Shown piece by piece: positions 1-6,657 of a stretch of DNA of 7,502 nucleotides (position 1 is its first letter; each line of letters begins with the position of its first letter). Where the stretch lies: contig JAGGXT010000316.1 of assembly GCA_021162905.1 (NCBI GenBank), positions 1-7,502 on the forward strand, read 5' to 3'. This stretch comes from Candidatus Odinarchaeota archaeon (GTDB taxonomy: Archaea > Asgardarchaeota > JAGGXT01). A program made the position numbers and the translations under genes. Below the pieces are notes generated by a model. The model was given only the letters and a program-made list of their open reading frames with translations, was not told where the DNA came from and ran no database searches.

Positions 1-1
1 A

Positions 2-979
2 CGTAGAACTTTTGAAAAGATATTTTTAGTTGGGTGTGGTGATAGTTACTTTGCAGGGCAAGGAATTCAATTTGTTTTTAACAAATATGTAAAGCTCCCG
101 ACGTTTGCAGAAAACGCATTTGAGTTTAAAGAATATGAAAATATAGTTGATAATGAGTCTTTAGTAATTGGTATTTCGGCGGGAGGTAGAACATCTGCTA
201 CAATATATGCACTAAAAAAAGCTAAGGAAAAAGGTGCAAAAACAGTAAGCATTACCAATTTTCAAGAATCCCCAATAACAAAAGTTTCTGATGCTACTAT
301 AATAACTAGAGTTCCTGAACCAGTTGGCCCACCAACATCTACCACAACAACAGCACTTGCTGCTGGCTATTTACTTGCCATTAACATAGGATACTCATAT
401 GGAATTATCGATGATGACAAATTCACATGTTTGAGAAACACCCTAATGTCCCTTCCAATGAAAATGAAGTGGATAATGAGTGATAAAAATAAAGAAACAA
501 ATATGACAGCGAGTAAGGCCTTTAGTAAAAGTAACGATGCCTACATAATTGGCGGGGGACCAGCATTCGTCACTGCTGAACTTATAAATGCATTGATGAA
601 GGAGATAGTTCTTATTCATAGCGAAGCCATTGAGATTGAGGAATTCTGCCACTATGGTTTAATACCTGTTGAAAAAGATATGCCTATAATTTTGTTTGCA
701 AGAAGTGGCAATAGCTATAACAGAGCTAAAGAGGTATCGCAGGTACTTAAAAATATAGGAGCTAGAATATACGTTGTTACAGATAAGTACGAAGAGTTTA
801 GAGAGCTTGCAGATTACATAATTATAGCACCAGAAGGTATACCAGAAGAATTCTCACCTGTTGTTGATATCATTCCAACTCAATTTCTCTCATTACATTG
901 GTCGATTGATAGGGGATTGAAATTAAAAGGGTTCCGCTATGGAGATATGATATCGAAGCTAATAGGCTATTTGGAATGA
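2..979 (+). CDS. Double SIS-domain phosphosugar isomerase/deaminase (5'-truncated)
   Basis: The reading frame is open from the window edge to TGA at 979, giving 325 visible residues; the N terminus lies outside. Two SIS (sugar isomerase) domains are visible. The first has the phosphosugar loop IFLVGCGDSYFAG (about residues 7-19) and the second loop GISAGGRTSAT (about 57-67), matching the GCGTS and SQSGET elements of GlmS-type isomerase domains. The second has IIGGGPAF (about 182-189), an EEFCHYG segment (about 213-219) resembling the E-H-G catalytic region, and FARSGNSYNRA (about 232-242). The family interconverts or deaminates amino-sugar phosphates such as glucosamine-6-phosphate, or deglycates fructosamine phosphates, in the cytoplasm. 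No glutamine amidotransferase domain is visible, but it could lie upstream, so GlmS cannot be excluded. The family assignment is firm; the substrate is not determined. No obvious terminator follows the stop codon. Confidence 0.88.
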   Translation, partial: RRTFEKIFLVGCGDSYFAGQGIQFVFNKYVKLPTFAENAFEFKEYENIVDNESLVIGISAGGRTSATIYALKKAKEKGAKTVSITNFQESPITKVSDATIITRVPEPVGPPTSTTTTALAAGYLLAINIGYSYGIIDDDKFTCLRNTLMSLPMKMKWIMSDKNKETNMTASKAFSKSNDAYIIGGGPAFVTAELINALMKEIVLIHSEAIEIEEFCHYGLIPVEKDMPIILFARSGNSYNRAKEVSQVLKNIGARIYVVTDKYEEFRELADYIIIAPEGIPEEFSPVVDIIPTQFLSLHWSIDRGLKLKGFRYGDMISKLIGYLE

Positions 980-1018
980 GGATTCAGAACTTTCTATTCG
1001 TATAGTATTAAAGTCTTG

Positions 1019-1029
1019 TATATATAAAA
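1019..1029 (+). promoter_or_regulatory. TATA box in the gap before the HEAT-repeat gene
   Basis: TATATATAAAA, preceded by an AAAG-containing stretch, fits an archaeal TATA/BRE element. It would start transcription near 1045, leaving a leader of about 65 nt before the TTG at 1113. A second AT-rich element (TTTTTTAAATTA, about 1068-1079) is a weaker alternative. The rest of the 980-1112 gap is low-complexity A/T sequence in which I see no gene or stem-loop. Confidence 0.5.
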
Positions 1030-1102
1030 GCAAAAAACAGTTAGCGATTTAAAAAATAAGTATTAACTTTTTTAAATTAGAATCAATATTTTTTTATTTG
1101 CT

Positions 1103-1107
1103 GGTGA
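1103..1107 (+). promoter_or_regulatory. Shine-Dalgarno site deciding the TTG start at 1113
   Basis: GGTGA lies 5 nt before TTG at 1113. The same GGTGA-plus-5-nt layout precedes ATG at 4642, ATG at 5252 and, on the minus strand, ATG at 7102. This makes TTG 1113 a better start than the in-frame TTG at 1098, which would place the SD sequence inside the coding region. Confidence 0.6.
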
Positions 1108-1112
1108 GGTCT

Positions 1113-3284
1113 TTGTTTTTCAAGAAAAAAGTGAGAAAGGACATCGATAAGATTATTGGGGCGATTGAAAGCAAGAATCCTTCCGACGAATTAGAGGCCT
1201 CTTGGATAGTTTTAGATCTTATTAGAACTGAGAGATATAAGGAAGTTAAAAAGGAAGTCTTGTTTAAAGTCTTGTCAAGAAGTTTATATGAAAGCAATAC
1301 TAAGGATTTAAAGAGAACGGTGATGTTTGCGATTTCAGAATTATTTGCCAACGATTATTTCTCATTTGATCAAATATCTAATATTGCATTTCAAGCTTTT
1401 AGTGATGAGGATCCATATATCCGTCGTTCCTCAATGAAAATATTTCTTGAGGCAGTACGAAAACTGGTACTTCCAGTTTCCAAGATGAAAATTATTTTAG
1501 ATAAGGCCTTACGTGATAATGATGCTATCGTAAGGAAAACCGCAATTGATTTGATAGATTTTGTTATTTCTAATCCAGTTTATAGCTATTCTGATATACT
1601 AGAGTTGATAAAATGGAGTGTTTATACGGACACAAAAATGTATGATGATGCTCTCTCTTACGCTAAAGCCTTATTAGAACAATATATGGAGAACCCAGAT
1701 GTTGTTCGTGAGGCCATTTTAGATTTACTTGACGACAAAAATGGGGATGTCATAAAGATAGGAGAGGAGCTTCTTAATGACTTAATTAAAACCGGCTATT
1801 TCAAAAGTCCATCTGATATTCTGCCGTATTTAACTAAATCGTCGAGTATAAACTTTCTGCTTTTTAGGGATTTGGTTGATTTATTAATTTCATTTGAAGA
1901 TTTCAGTAAGGGGGACTTGTTGGATTTTGCTTATGAGTTGATAAATGACTCTGAAATTGAAAAAGTTAAGTCGGGTCTAATACTACTCTCAAATATTACA
2001 ATGTTTGATTGGGTCCCCTCAGATTTACTTGAGTTTTCAATCGATAAAGGACTTGAGGTAGCTGATACCAGAATTGAGACATTAAGATTAGTTGAGTCTT
2101 GTTTTTACAGCAAAAAAATCAAGAGAAGTGTGCTTTTTGAGAAGACCATAAGTTTACTTTCTTACTCTGATGAAAGTCTAAGGGAAGCAGTCATATATAC
2201 GCTCACAAATATGGGGAAGACCGAACCTAAATATGCTCAACATATAATTGAAACTGTCTATGAGTTATATAAAGAGGAAAAAATATCGAAGTACCTTATG
2301 TTGCATACCCTTTTTGAATTAAGCTTGCAAGCCCCTCTCTTTGATGAGAAAATTGTAATAAAGATAATTAAAGATCTTCTCAACGAAGAGTATGAGCCAT
2401 ATAGACGTGATGAGGTTGCTTCCAATATAGCGTTAATTGTCTGTCGGTTATCCGCAAAACCAGGATTTAATACAGAAACCATATATGACTTATTCGAAGG
2501 CGAAAAATTCACTGACAAGGAGTACAAATATACTGTTTTCAAAATTAATGTCTTGATTGAAATTGCAAGTTGTCTTATTGAGAGTGGCGTTTTCACACAA
2601 CACGATTTAGATAAGCTTCTAAATGTTCTCCCAGAGAATGTAGTTGTTTCAGTTCTTCTTCCCCTTCTTGTAGAAAAAAGCGAAAAAGACACAACTACCA
2701 CAGAGAAGTATATCTCCCTACTAAATAACGTAATTTTTGGAAGCAAAGATGAACGAGCAAGAGAAAAAGCAGTAGATACTTTAATTAGAATGTATGAGAA
2801 AGAACTCGTAGATAAAAATAGAATGTTCTCCATAATATATTCTCTCATGGCTCAACAAAACTCTAAAGAGGTACCACGTCTCGGTTTACTCTTGCTTGAG
2901 AACATAATAGACAAAAATATGAAAAATATTCTATACTCCTTTGAAATAAAGACGCTCATAGAGCTTGGCCTTAATAATGACTTTGTAGAGATAAAGAATC
3001 TAACAGAATACGTGTATAAGAAGTTCTTAGACTCTGAGTTGCTTCCTTTTGAAAAGAAAGTGAAAATAATAAATGACTGGATAATTGGTCGTTATACAAT
3101 CTCAGTAAAGCGGGGTGTTGCAAGGATGTTAAAGCAAATATCTGCATACTCTCTCTATCATCTGATAATTAACGGCCACGCTTTTCCTATGGACGACTTA
3201 AAGGAATACATACAACTACTGGATAGTGAAAGGGATGCCTATATAAACTCGATGATTAAAAAGATCAAAGAGTTTCTCACATAA
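1113..3284 (+). CDS. Large HEAT-repeat-like helical protein, function unknown
   Basis: This encodes a 723-aa protein from the TTG at 1113, chosen because of the GGTGA 5 nt upstream. The sequence is helical almost throughout. It shows a recurring pattern of paired helices of roughly 35-40 residues with DxxxxVRxxA-like turns: for example SDEDPYIRRSSMKIFLEA (about residues 100), RDNDAIVRKTAIDLID just after it, and DDKNGDVIKIGEELL further on. This is typical of HEAT/ARM alpha-solenoids, which act as protein-binding scaffolds. There is no signal peptide, membrane segment or catalytic motif, so a cytoplasmic scaffold or adaptor is the likely role. Repeats are diverged and charged, and the N terminus is basic (FFKKKVRK). 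It has its own promoter region and no tight operon partner: the SIS gene ends 133 bp before it and the regulator starts 68 bp after it. Specific partners cannot be inferred. Confidence 0.8.
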   Translation: MFFKKKVRKDIDKIIGAIESKNPSDELEASWIVLDLIRTERYKEVKKEVLFKVLSRSLYESNTKDLKRTVMFAISELFANDYFSFDQISNIAFQAFSDEDPYIRRSSMKIFLEAVRKLVLPVSKMKIILDKALRDNDAIVRKTAIDLIDFVISNPVYSYSDILELIKWSVYTDTKMYDDALSYAKALLEQYMENPDVVREAILDLLDDKNGDVIKIGEELLNDLIKTGYFKSPSDILPYLTKSSSINFLLFRDLVDLLISFEDFSKGDLLDFAYELINDSEIEKVKSGLILLSNITMFDWVPSDLLEFSIDKGLEVADTRIETLRLVESCFYSKKIKRSVLFEKTISLLSYSDESLREAVIYTLTNMGKTEPKYAQHIIETVYELYKEEKISKYLMLHTLFELSLQAPLFDEKIVIKIIKDLLNEEYEPYRRDEVASNIALIVCRLSAKPGFNTETIYDLFEGEKFTDKEYKYTVFKINVLIEIASCLIESGVFTQHDLDKLLNVLPENVVVSVLLPLLVEKSEKDTTTTEKYISLLNNVIFGSKDERAREKAVDTLIRMYEKELVDKNRMFSIIYSLMAQQNSKEVPRLGLLLLENIIDKNMKNILYSFEIKTLIELGLNNDFVEIKNLTEYVYKKFLDSELLPFEKKVKIINDWIIGRYTISVKRGVARMLKQISAYSLYHLIINGHAFPMDDLKEYIQLLDSERDAYINSMIKKIKEFLT

Positions 3285-3300
3285 CGAATACCCCAAAATC

Positions 3301-3310
3301 TTTATTTATT
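3301..3310 (+). promoter_or_regulatory. Putative TATA box of the DUF4443 regulator gene
   Basis: TTTATTTATT, preceded by AAAATC, would place the transcript start near 3330, about 20 nt before the ATG at 3353. Alternatively AATTTTATC (about 3318-3326) would give a nearly leaderless transcript. No TAGGA-N7-TCCTA operator is present here, so if this gene encodes the regulator of those sites, autoregulation through them is not evident. Confidence 0.4.
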
Positions 3311-3352
3311 TAACGTAAATTTTATCTTGGTTATAATAGCGAGTTGTGGGAT

Positions 3353-3994
3353 ATGTCATTTAAGAGCCCACTAAAAAATCTAATTGAGATGATAGAAAAC
3401 TTTTGCAGAACGCATCCTCAATTAAAGCCGTACTTGATATTCCAAAGTATCTACGAAATAGGAAGCAAAAGTCGTATTGGTCGATATTCTCTCTCCAAAG
3501 AGATAGGTCTCAGTGAAAGCACTGCTAGAACCTTACTTAAATTCTTAAAGCGAGAAGGATTAATAATTTCGATTCCTAAGAGTGGGCATCGTCTGAGCGA
3601 TGTTGGGCTCGAGATTTTTGAGCATCTTAAGAAATATATTGGTAGCGTTAAGGAAATTGAAGAACTTGAAGAATTCAGACCTGCAAAATATGCAATTGGA
3701 ATTTTAATAAAGGGAGCATCTAAGTATATAAAAAAGGGATTAGAAGAGCGAGATGATGCTGTTAGAGCTGGAGCTAAAGGAGCTACAATTATTGTGTATG
3801 AGAGAAACACATTCTCAGTACCATCTGTTTATCCTGAGTTGGTGGGGGAAGAAAAAAATATTTTAATAAAAATTTTTTCACCAAGCGATGGTGACGTAAT
3901 AGCTATTGTTTTTGCAGACAATCGATCCTCTGTGAAACAAGCTGCGTTTGCTGTAGCCTATTATTTGCTGAAAAGAAAACTCGGAGTTAAATAG
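3353..3994 (+). CDS. Winged-helix transcriptional regulator with DUF4443-like C-terminal domain
   Basis: A 213-aa protein from ATG 3353; an in-frame TTG at 3344 is possible, and neither has a strong SD sequence. Residues about 28-95 form a winged helix-turn-helix: SLSKEIGLSESTARTLLKFL is the helix-turn-helix, followed by KREGLIISIPKSGHRLSDVG as wing. The C-terminal half (about 110-213) carries ERDDAVRAGAKGATIIVYE and then a GDVIAIVFAD strand. This is the kind of small ligand-binding domain seen in archaeal HTH proteins annotated DUF4443; I recall the family from its pattern and have not searched it. It ends 61 bp before the ECF S-component gene and is co-directional with it. The two known parts, DNA-binding and a likely ligand-sensing domain, make it the best local candidate to bind the operators at 4027 and 5215. 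That link is inferred from adjacency only. Confidence 0.8.
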   Translation: MSFKSPLKNLIEMIENFCRTHPQLKPYLIFQSIYEIGSKSRIGRYSLSKEIGLSESTARTLLKFLKREGLIISIPKSGHRLSDVGLEIFEHLKKYIGSVKEIEELEEFRPAKYAIGILIKGASKYIKKGLEERDDAVRAGAKGATIIVYERNTFSVPSVYPELVGEEKNILIKIFSPSDGDVIAIVFADNRSSVKQAAFAVAYYLLKRKLGVK

Positions 3995-4018
3995 ATAAAA
4001 AATAGACAAAAAAATTCA

Positions 4019-4026
4019 AATATATA
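4019..4026 (+). promoter_or_regulatory. TATA box of the ECF S-component operon
   Basis: AATATATA directly abuts the inverted repeat beginning at 4027. Standard archaeal spacing puts the transcript start at about 4047-4051, only a few bases before the ATG at 4056. With no SD sequence before that ATG, the mRNA is probably leaderless. Confidence 0.6.
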
Positions 4027-4047
4027 ACTAGGATAACTTATCCTAGT
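4027..4047 (+). promoter_or_regulatory. Operator 1: perfect 10-bp inverted repeat with 1-nt centre
   Basis: ACTAGGATAA and its exact reverse complement TTATCCTAGT flank a single C. Beyond the perfect repeat, positions 4022-4025 and 4049-4052 also pair after one mismatch. The site fills the space between the TATA box and the expected start site, where a bound dimer would block RNA polymerase or transcription factor B, so repression is the likely mode. The same arms recur at 5215-5235. Both arms pair with no loop, which argues for a dimeric protein site in DNA and against an RNA hairpin. Confidence 0.85.
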
Positions 4048-4055
4048 GATATGTA

Positions 4056-4661
4056 ATGTTCAGACTGCCTTCGAAAACGAGGTCCATAGAAGTTGCAGCA
4101 ATTTCTGTCTTCACAGCTTTATCTATTGGTGGTGCTTACGCATTAGCTGTCATCCCAAATGTTGAATTGATGAGTTTATTTGTCTTCACAGCCGGATTCT
4201 TATTTGGAGTACACGTAGGAGCTGTCGTTGGTTTATTCTCCATGCTAATATATACAATTTGGAACCCTTGGGGTTCTCCTATCATTGTAATTTCCATTGC
4301 TCAAATAATAGGCATGGTGACATTTGGAGTTGCAGGTGGAATTTATGGGAGGCGATGGAACGATAAACATGATATAACATTCCTTAATATGCTGGAAATT
4401 GGAATTACAGCTGGATTTCTAACCCTCTTTTATGATTGTATCACAAATATAGCTTATGCTGCAGCTTTTGGCCTATTAGATGCGCTAATTATAGTTTTTA
4501 TTATGGGATCCATTTTTATGATTGTTCACACGATTTCCAACATAGCATTCTTTACAATTTTTATAGGACCGTTGGTGCGAATTGCAGATAATTTTGAAGA
4601 GTATTTGAGAAAGAGCGGTGACAAAGCTTTAGGTGATAGTTATGAAAATCGAAAATCTTAG
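4056..4661 (+). CDS. ECF transporter S component (substrate-binding membrane subunit), probable corrinoid/vitamin uptake
   Basis: A 201-aa integral membrane protein with about six hydrophobic segments (roughly residues 10-32, 36-53, 55-70, 76-97, 110-140 and 143-175). The stretch NVELMSLFVFTAGFLFG, then HVGAVVGLFSMLIYTIWNPWG, is characteristic of S components of energy-coupling-factor importers, which bind a vitamin or metal and work with a shared EcfT/EcfA1/EcfA2 module. No EcfA ATPase or EcfT gene is seen here, so the energising module must be elsewhere (group II arrangement). The start is ATG 4056; an ATG at 4051 is followed at once by a stop. The gene overlaps the DUF4430 gene by 20 nt. 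DUF4430 proteins paired with S components are associated with cobalamin ECF importers, so cobalamin is the favoured substrate, but another vitamin is possible. Confidence 0.85.
   Translation: MFRLPSKTRSIEVAAISVFTALSIGGAYALAVIPNVELMSLFVFTAGFLFGVHVGAVVGLFSMLIYTIWNPWGSPIIVISIAQIIGMVTFGVAGGIYGRRWNDKHDITFLNMLEIGITAGFLTLFYDCITNIAYAAAFGLLDALIIVFIMGSIFMIVHTISNIAFFTIFIGPLVRIADNFEEYLRKSGDKALGDSYENRKS
4631..4636 (+). promoter_or_regulatory. Shine-Dalgarno site of the DUF4430 gene
   Basis: AGGTGA lies inside the end of the S-component gene, 5 nt before ATG 4642. It favours this ATG over the in-frame GTG at 4633, which overlaps the SD sequence itself. Confidence 0.65.
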
Positions 4662-5097
4662 AATATTATTAGCTGGGTTATTGCTGATTGTTATCATTTC
4701 AACATTAGCTTTTGTTTACTTGACATATAAACCATATCCATATACTAATGGGAATATAGAGCAAAAACCAAATAGCGAAATCAAGCCAGCCTACAATTTA
4801 ACTTTGATAATTGACTATGGTAACGGAACAATTGAGGTTCACTACAATCTGAATCTTACAAATGTGCCTAATATAACAGCATTTCATATTCTATTCTTGG
4901 TAGCCACTGTAAATTATACCTGGTACGGAGATGATGTCTTTGTTGATGCAATAAATGGTGTATGGAATAATGAGAATGACAATAACAGATGGTGGCAATA
5001 TTGGGTTGATGACGAATTGCCGATGATTGCTGCAAACCATTACTACCTCAAGAATAATAGTGTAGTGGCGTGGAGATACTGGACACCACAAGTATAG
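4642..5097 (+). CDS. Membrane-anchored DUF4430 (transcobalamin-like) surface protein
   Basis: A 151-aa protein. Residues about 7-28 are a hydrophobic signal anchor, so the rest faces outside the cell. The globular part begins LTLIIDYGNG (about 53-62) and contains FVDAINGVWNN (about 100-110), RWWQYWVDDELP (about 116-127) and VVAWRYWTPQ near the C terminus. This is the signature order of DUF4430, which is related to the C-terminal beta domain of transcobalamin/intrinsic factor. Six N-X-S/T sequons (N52, N61, N71, N77, N91, N138) fit an archaeal glycosylated ectodomain. It is translationally coupled to the S component by a 20-nt overlap, consistent with capturing a ligand, probably a corrinoid, and handing it to the S component. 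The start is set by AGGTGA 5 nt before the ATG. Family call is good; the ligand is inferred. Confidence 0.85.
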   Translation: MKIENLRILLAGLLLIVIISTLAFVYLTYKPYPYTNGNIEQKPNSEIKPAYNLTLIIDYGNGTIEVHYNLNLTNVPNITAFHILFLVATVNYTWYGDDVFVDAINGVWNNENDNNRWWQYWVDDELPMIAANHYYLKNNSVVAWRYWTPQV

Positions 5098-5160
5098 ATG
5101 ATAATTTGTTGCAAGTCTTTTATAATTCTAGTTAAGGAGTTTTCTTTATCAGCAGATATT

Positions 5161-5193
5161 AATTGCCTAAGGAGGCAATTTCTTTAATTTTTT
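5161..5193 (+). terminator. Hairpin terminator after the ECF-S/DUF4430 operon
   Basis: AATTGCC (5161-5167) pairs perfectly with GGCAATT (5174-5180) around the loop TAAGGA, and T-rich sequence up to 5193 follows. It separates the transporter operon from the separately promoted surface-protein gene. The remaining sequence from 5098 to 5160 holds no gene or clear signal. Confidence 0.6.
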
Positions 5194-5202
5194 GTAGATA
5201 GA

Positions 5203-5212
5203 TTTTTATTTA
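5203..5212 (+). promoter_or_regulatory. TATA box of the anchored surface-protein gene
   Basis: TTTTTATTTA, ending 2 bp before the second inverted repeat, would start transcription at about 5234, giving a leader of about 18 nt that contains the SD sequence. The layout of TATA then operator matches that at 4019-4047. Confidence 0.5.
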
Positions 5213-5214
5213 AA

Positions 5215-5235
5215 ACTAGGATAATTTATCCTAGT
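5215..5235 (+). promoter_or_regulatory. Operator 2: second copy of the perfect inverted repeat
   Basis: The arms ACTAGGATAA and TTATCCTAGT are identical to those of operator 1; only the central base differs (T here, C there). It sits between the TATA box and the SD sequence of the next gene, in the same repressor-like position. Two copies of a 20-bp specified sequence 1.2 kb apart, each just after a TATA box, cannot reasonably be chance. Confidence 0.85.
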
Positions 5236-5239
5236 TTTT

Positions 5240-5246
5240 GAGGTGA
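5240..5246 (+). promoter_or_regulatory. Shine-Dalgarno site of the surface-protein gene
   Basis: GAGGTGA ends 5 nt before ATG 5252. This favours ATG 5252 over the in-frame GTG at 5243 that lies within the SD sequence, and yields a cleaner signal peptide. Confidence 0.65.
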
Positions 5247-5251
5247 AAAAT

Positions 5252-5950
5252 ATGAAATGTCCCAAAAAAGTATCCGCGATTATAATCATGTTGATAACTT
5301 TAAGTTTGCTCACTCAACCTGTAGCTGTATTTGGCAATAATATAGAATGGGGCGTAAAGGAAGGTGATACGATTACATGGACTGTTGTCATAGCTCCGAA
5401 TACTACATTTTGGTGGTGGGACCCAGTTACTGGTCTCGTAAAGGTTAAGGTGAACGAAGGGGACATAATGGAGTATAACATTACAAAAATAGACGATGAT
5501 ACACTATACGGTGATTTTAAGATAGGGAATCTAACAGTAGCGAATGTAACAACAGATACTATTGGCATGAATCTCGTCTTTGGATTATGGCCATTTATCA
5601 CAGGTCCTGTTGTTAAACCAGATTGGCAGAATATAACATCTAAGGCTGAGGACTGTAATGTTAAGACAATAGAAGAAAGTAACTTTGAATGGTATCTTGG
5701 GCTACCAAGAAATGTGATAACATTTGCGAATGAGACAGATAGTGGAGCATTTAGGCTTGTGTATGAGAAAAGTACAGGAGTTATGCTTTATGGCTACGGA
5801 AGATTTGGAAAATATGAATTAGGTGTAGAGATCAAGTCAACAACAGTATCTCTTGGTGTTAGCGAGATCCTCTATATTGTCGTTGGTGTCCCAATAATTG
5901 TAATAATAGCTATAGTTATAGCAAGTATGTTTATTAAGAAAAAAGAATAA
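5252..5950 (+). CDS. Signal-peptide, C-terminally anchored surface protein co-regulated with the ECF importer
   Basis: A 232-aa protein. It has a signal peptide (MKCPKK, then a hydrophobic core to about residue 22, likely cleaved near VFG at 26-28), an ectodomain (about 30-203), and a C-terminal membrane helix (about 206-227) ending in the basic KKKE. The ectodomain starts with EGDTITWTV, has an aromatic cluster FWWWDP (53-58), six N-X-T sequons (N50, N76, N93, N98, N127, N160), and a late STGVMLYGYGRF segment. This layout resembles archaeal choice-of-anchor surface proteins of unknown function, such as the anchor S group; I am moderately unsure of that name. Its own promoter carries the same operator as the ECF-S/DUF4430 operon, so it probably serves the same pathway, for example as an extra surface ligand-binding protein. 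No enzyme motif is seen. It ends 5 bp from the convergent methyltransferase gene. Confidence 0.8.
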   Translation: MKCPKKVSAIIIMLITLSLLTQPVAVFGNNIEWGVKEGDTITWTVVIAPNTTFWWWDPVTGLVKVKVNEGDIMEYNITKIDDDTLYGDFKIGNLTVANVTTDTIGMNLVFGLWPFITGPVVKPDWQNITSKAEDCNVKTIEESNFEWYLGLPRNVITFANETDSGAFRLVYEKSTGVMLYGYGRFGKYELGVEIKSTTVSLGVSEILYIVVGVPIIVIIAIVIASMFIKKKE

Positions 5951-5954
5951 CTCC

Positions 5955-5968
5955 TTTATTTTTTTCTT
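5955..5968 (+). terminator. T-rich tract at the end of the surface-protein gene
   Basis: TTTATTTTTTTCTT starts 5 bp after the stop codon, long enough to act as an archaeal oligo-T terminator without a hairpin. It overlaps the 3' end of the opposing methyltransferase gene. The A-rich end of this gene (5935-5949) would read as a T-rich tract for the opposing transcript, so the junction may terminate both ways. Confidence 0.4.
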
Positions 5969-6657
5969 AAAATAAGAAGAAGCGCAGGGGTTTTTTTATC
6001 ATGTGAGAATACAGGACCAAAACTTTCTTTTTTTATAAGAGTAAACCCCACTTTTTCTAAAATTCCCATAAACTCTTCAAAATTTAGTCCAACTTGGGGT
6101 TCATAAAAGAGTATTCTTCCGTTTGGCTTTAAAACACGCCAATTTTCTCTTAAAAGCACTTCCCATGATTTTCTATCAATATCATGAAACGCCCATACAT
6201 ATGTAACATAATCAAAATACCCATCTGGAAATGGTAGTTTCTTAGATGACCTAATAGAAACAAGTTTAAATCTATCACCCAACTTATAAAGCTCTTTAAA
6301 TTTCAAACCAACATTAATTCTCTGCTCATCAATGTCTACACCTATATAGGTACATTTCTTCTTATTTACTAATATAACTCCCAGATAGCCATAGCCGCAT
6401 CCTATATCAAGTACTGTTGTCTTTTCCTTTATGTACTTACTAACGATAGCTTCACGTTCGCTTAGATAAATTATATGTGATTTAAAGTCATCTATATTAC
6501 CGCCAAATCTTAACATACCACTAATAATCGCTAGAGAGCCATATAGAAAGCCAAAATCACTTAAGAATTTATATAGCTCCTCATCAGTGTTAAAGATTTT
6601 CTTTGCAAGATTTATAAAATCTAAAGTTTTCTTCCTTAAGAAATTTGCCTCACCCAT
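5956..6657 (-). CDS. Class I SAM-dependent methyltransferase
   Basis: A 233-aa protein with the Rossmann-type methyltransferase motifs in order: motif I VLDIGCGYG (residues 82-90), which binds SAM; the acidic strand end YIGVDID (104-110), where D108 would hold the ribose hydroxyls; LPFPDGYFDYVTYVWAFHDI (141-160), the post-adenine and catalytic-face region; and LKPNGRILFYEP (176-187). The N-terminal ~75 residues are helical and may form the substrate cap. It groups with the broad Methyltransf_11/25-like type; small-molecule, lipid or quinone substrates are possible and cannot be chosen. The start at ATG 6657 is supported by GAGGT 6 nt upstream on the minus strand. The frame stays open a further 72 codons upstream, so a longer form is not excluded. 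It is separated from the upstream 79-aa gene by 205 bp and probably has its own promoter. Confidence 0.85.
   Translation of the reverse strand: MGEANFLRKKTLDFINLAKKIFNTDEELYKFLSDFGFLYGSLAIISGMLRFGGNIDDFKSHIIYLSEREAIVSKYIKEKTTVLDIGCGYGYLGVILVNKKKCTYIGVDIDEQRINVGLKFKELYKLGDRFKLVSIRSSKKLPFPDGYFDYVTYVWAFHDIDRKSWEVLLRENWRVLKPNGRILFYEPQVGLNFEEFMGILEKVGFTLIKKESFGPVFSHDKKTPALLLILRKK

Noticed and set aside
2258..2848. Minus-strand 196-codon open frame inside the HEAT-repeat gene
   Set aside because: It lies wholly within a longer, coherent plus-strand gene, has low-complexity Ser/Phe/Leu-rich translation and no SD sequence; it is a shadow frame.
3451..3810. Minus-strand 119-codon frame within the DUF4443 regulator
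   Set aside because: It is antisense to a recognisable winged-helix protein, without an SD sequence or family features.
4027..4047. Palindrome as an RNA hairpin, terminator or riboswitch element
   Set aside because: The arms are separated by one base, so an RNA hairpin would need to open its inner pairs. The site overlaps the expected transcript start and is not followed by a T tract, so a DNA-binding protein site fits better.
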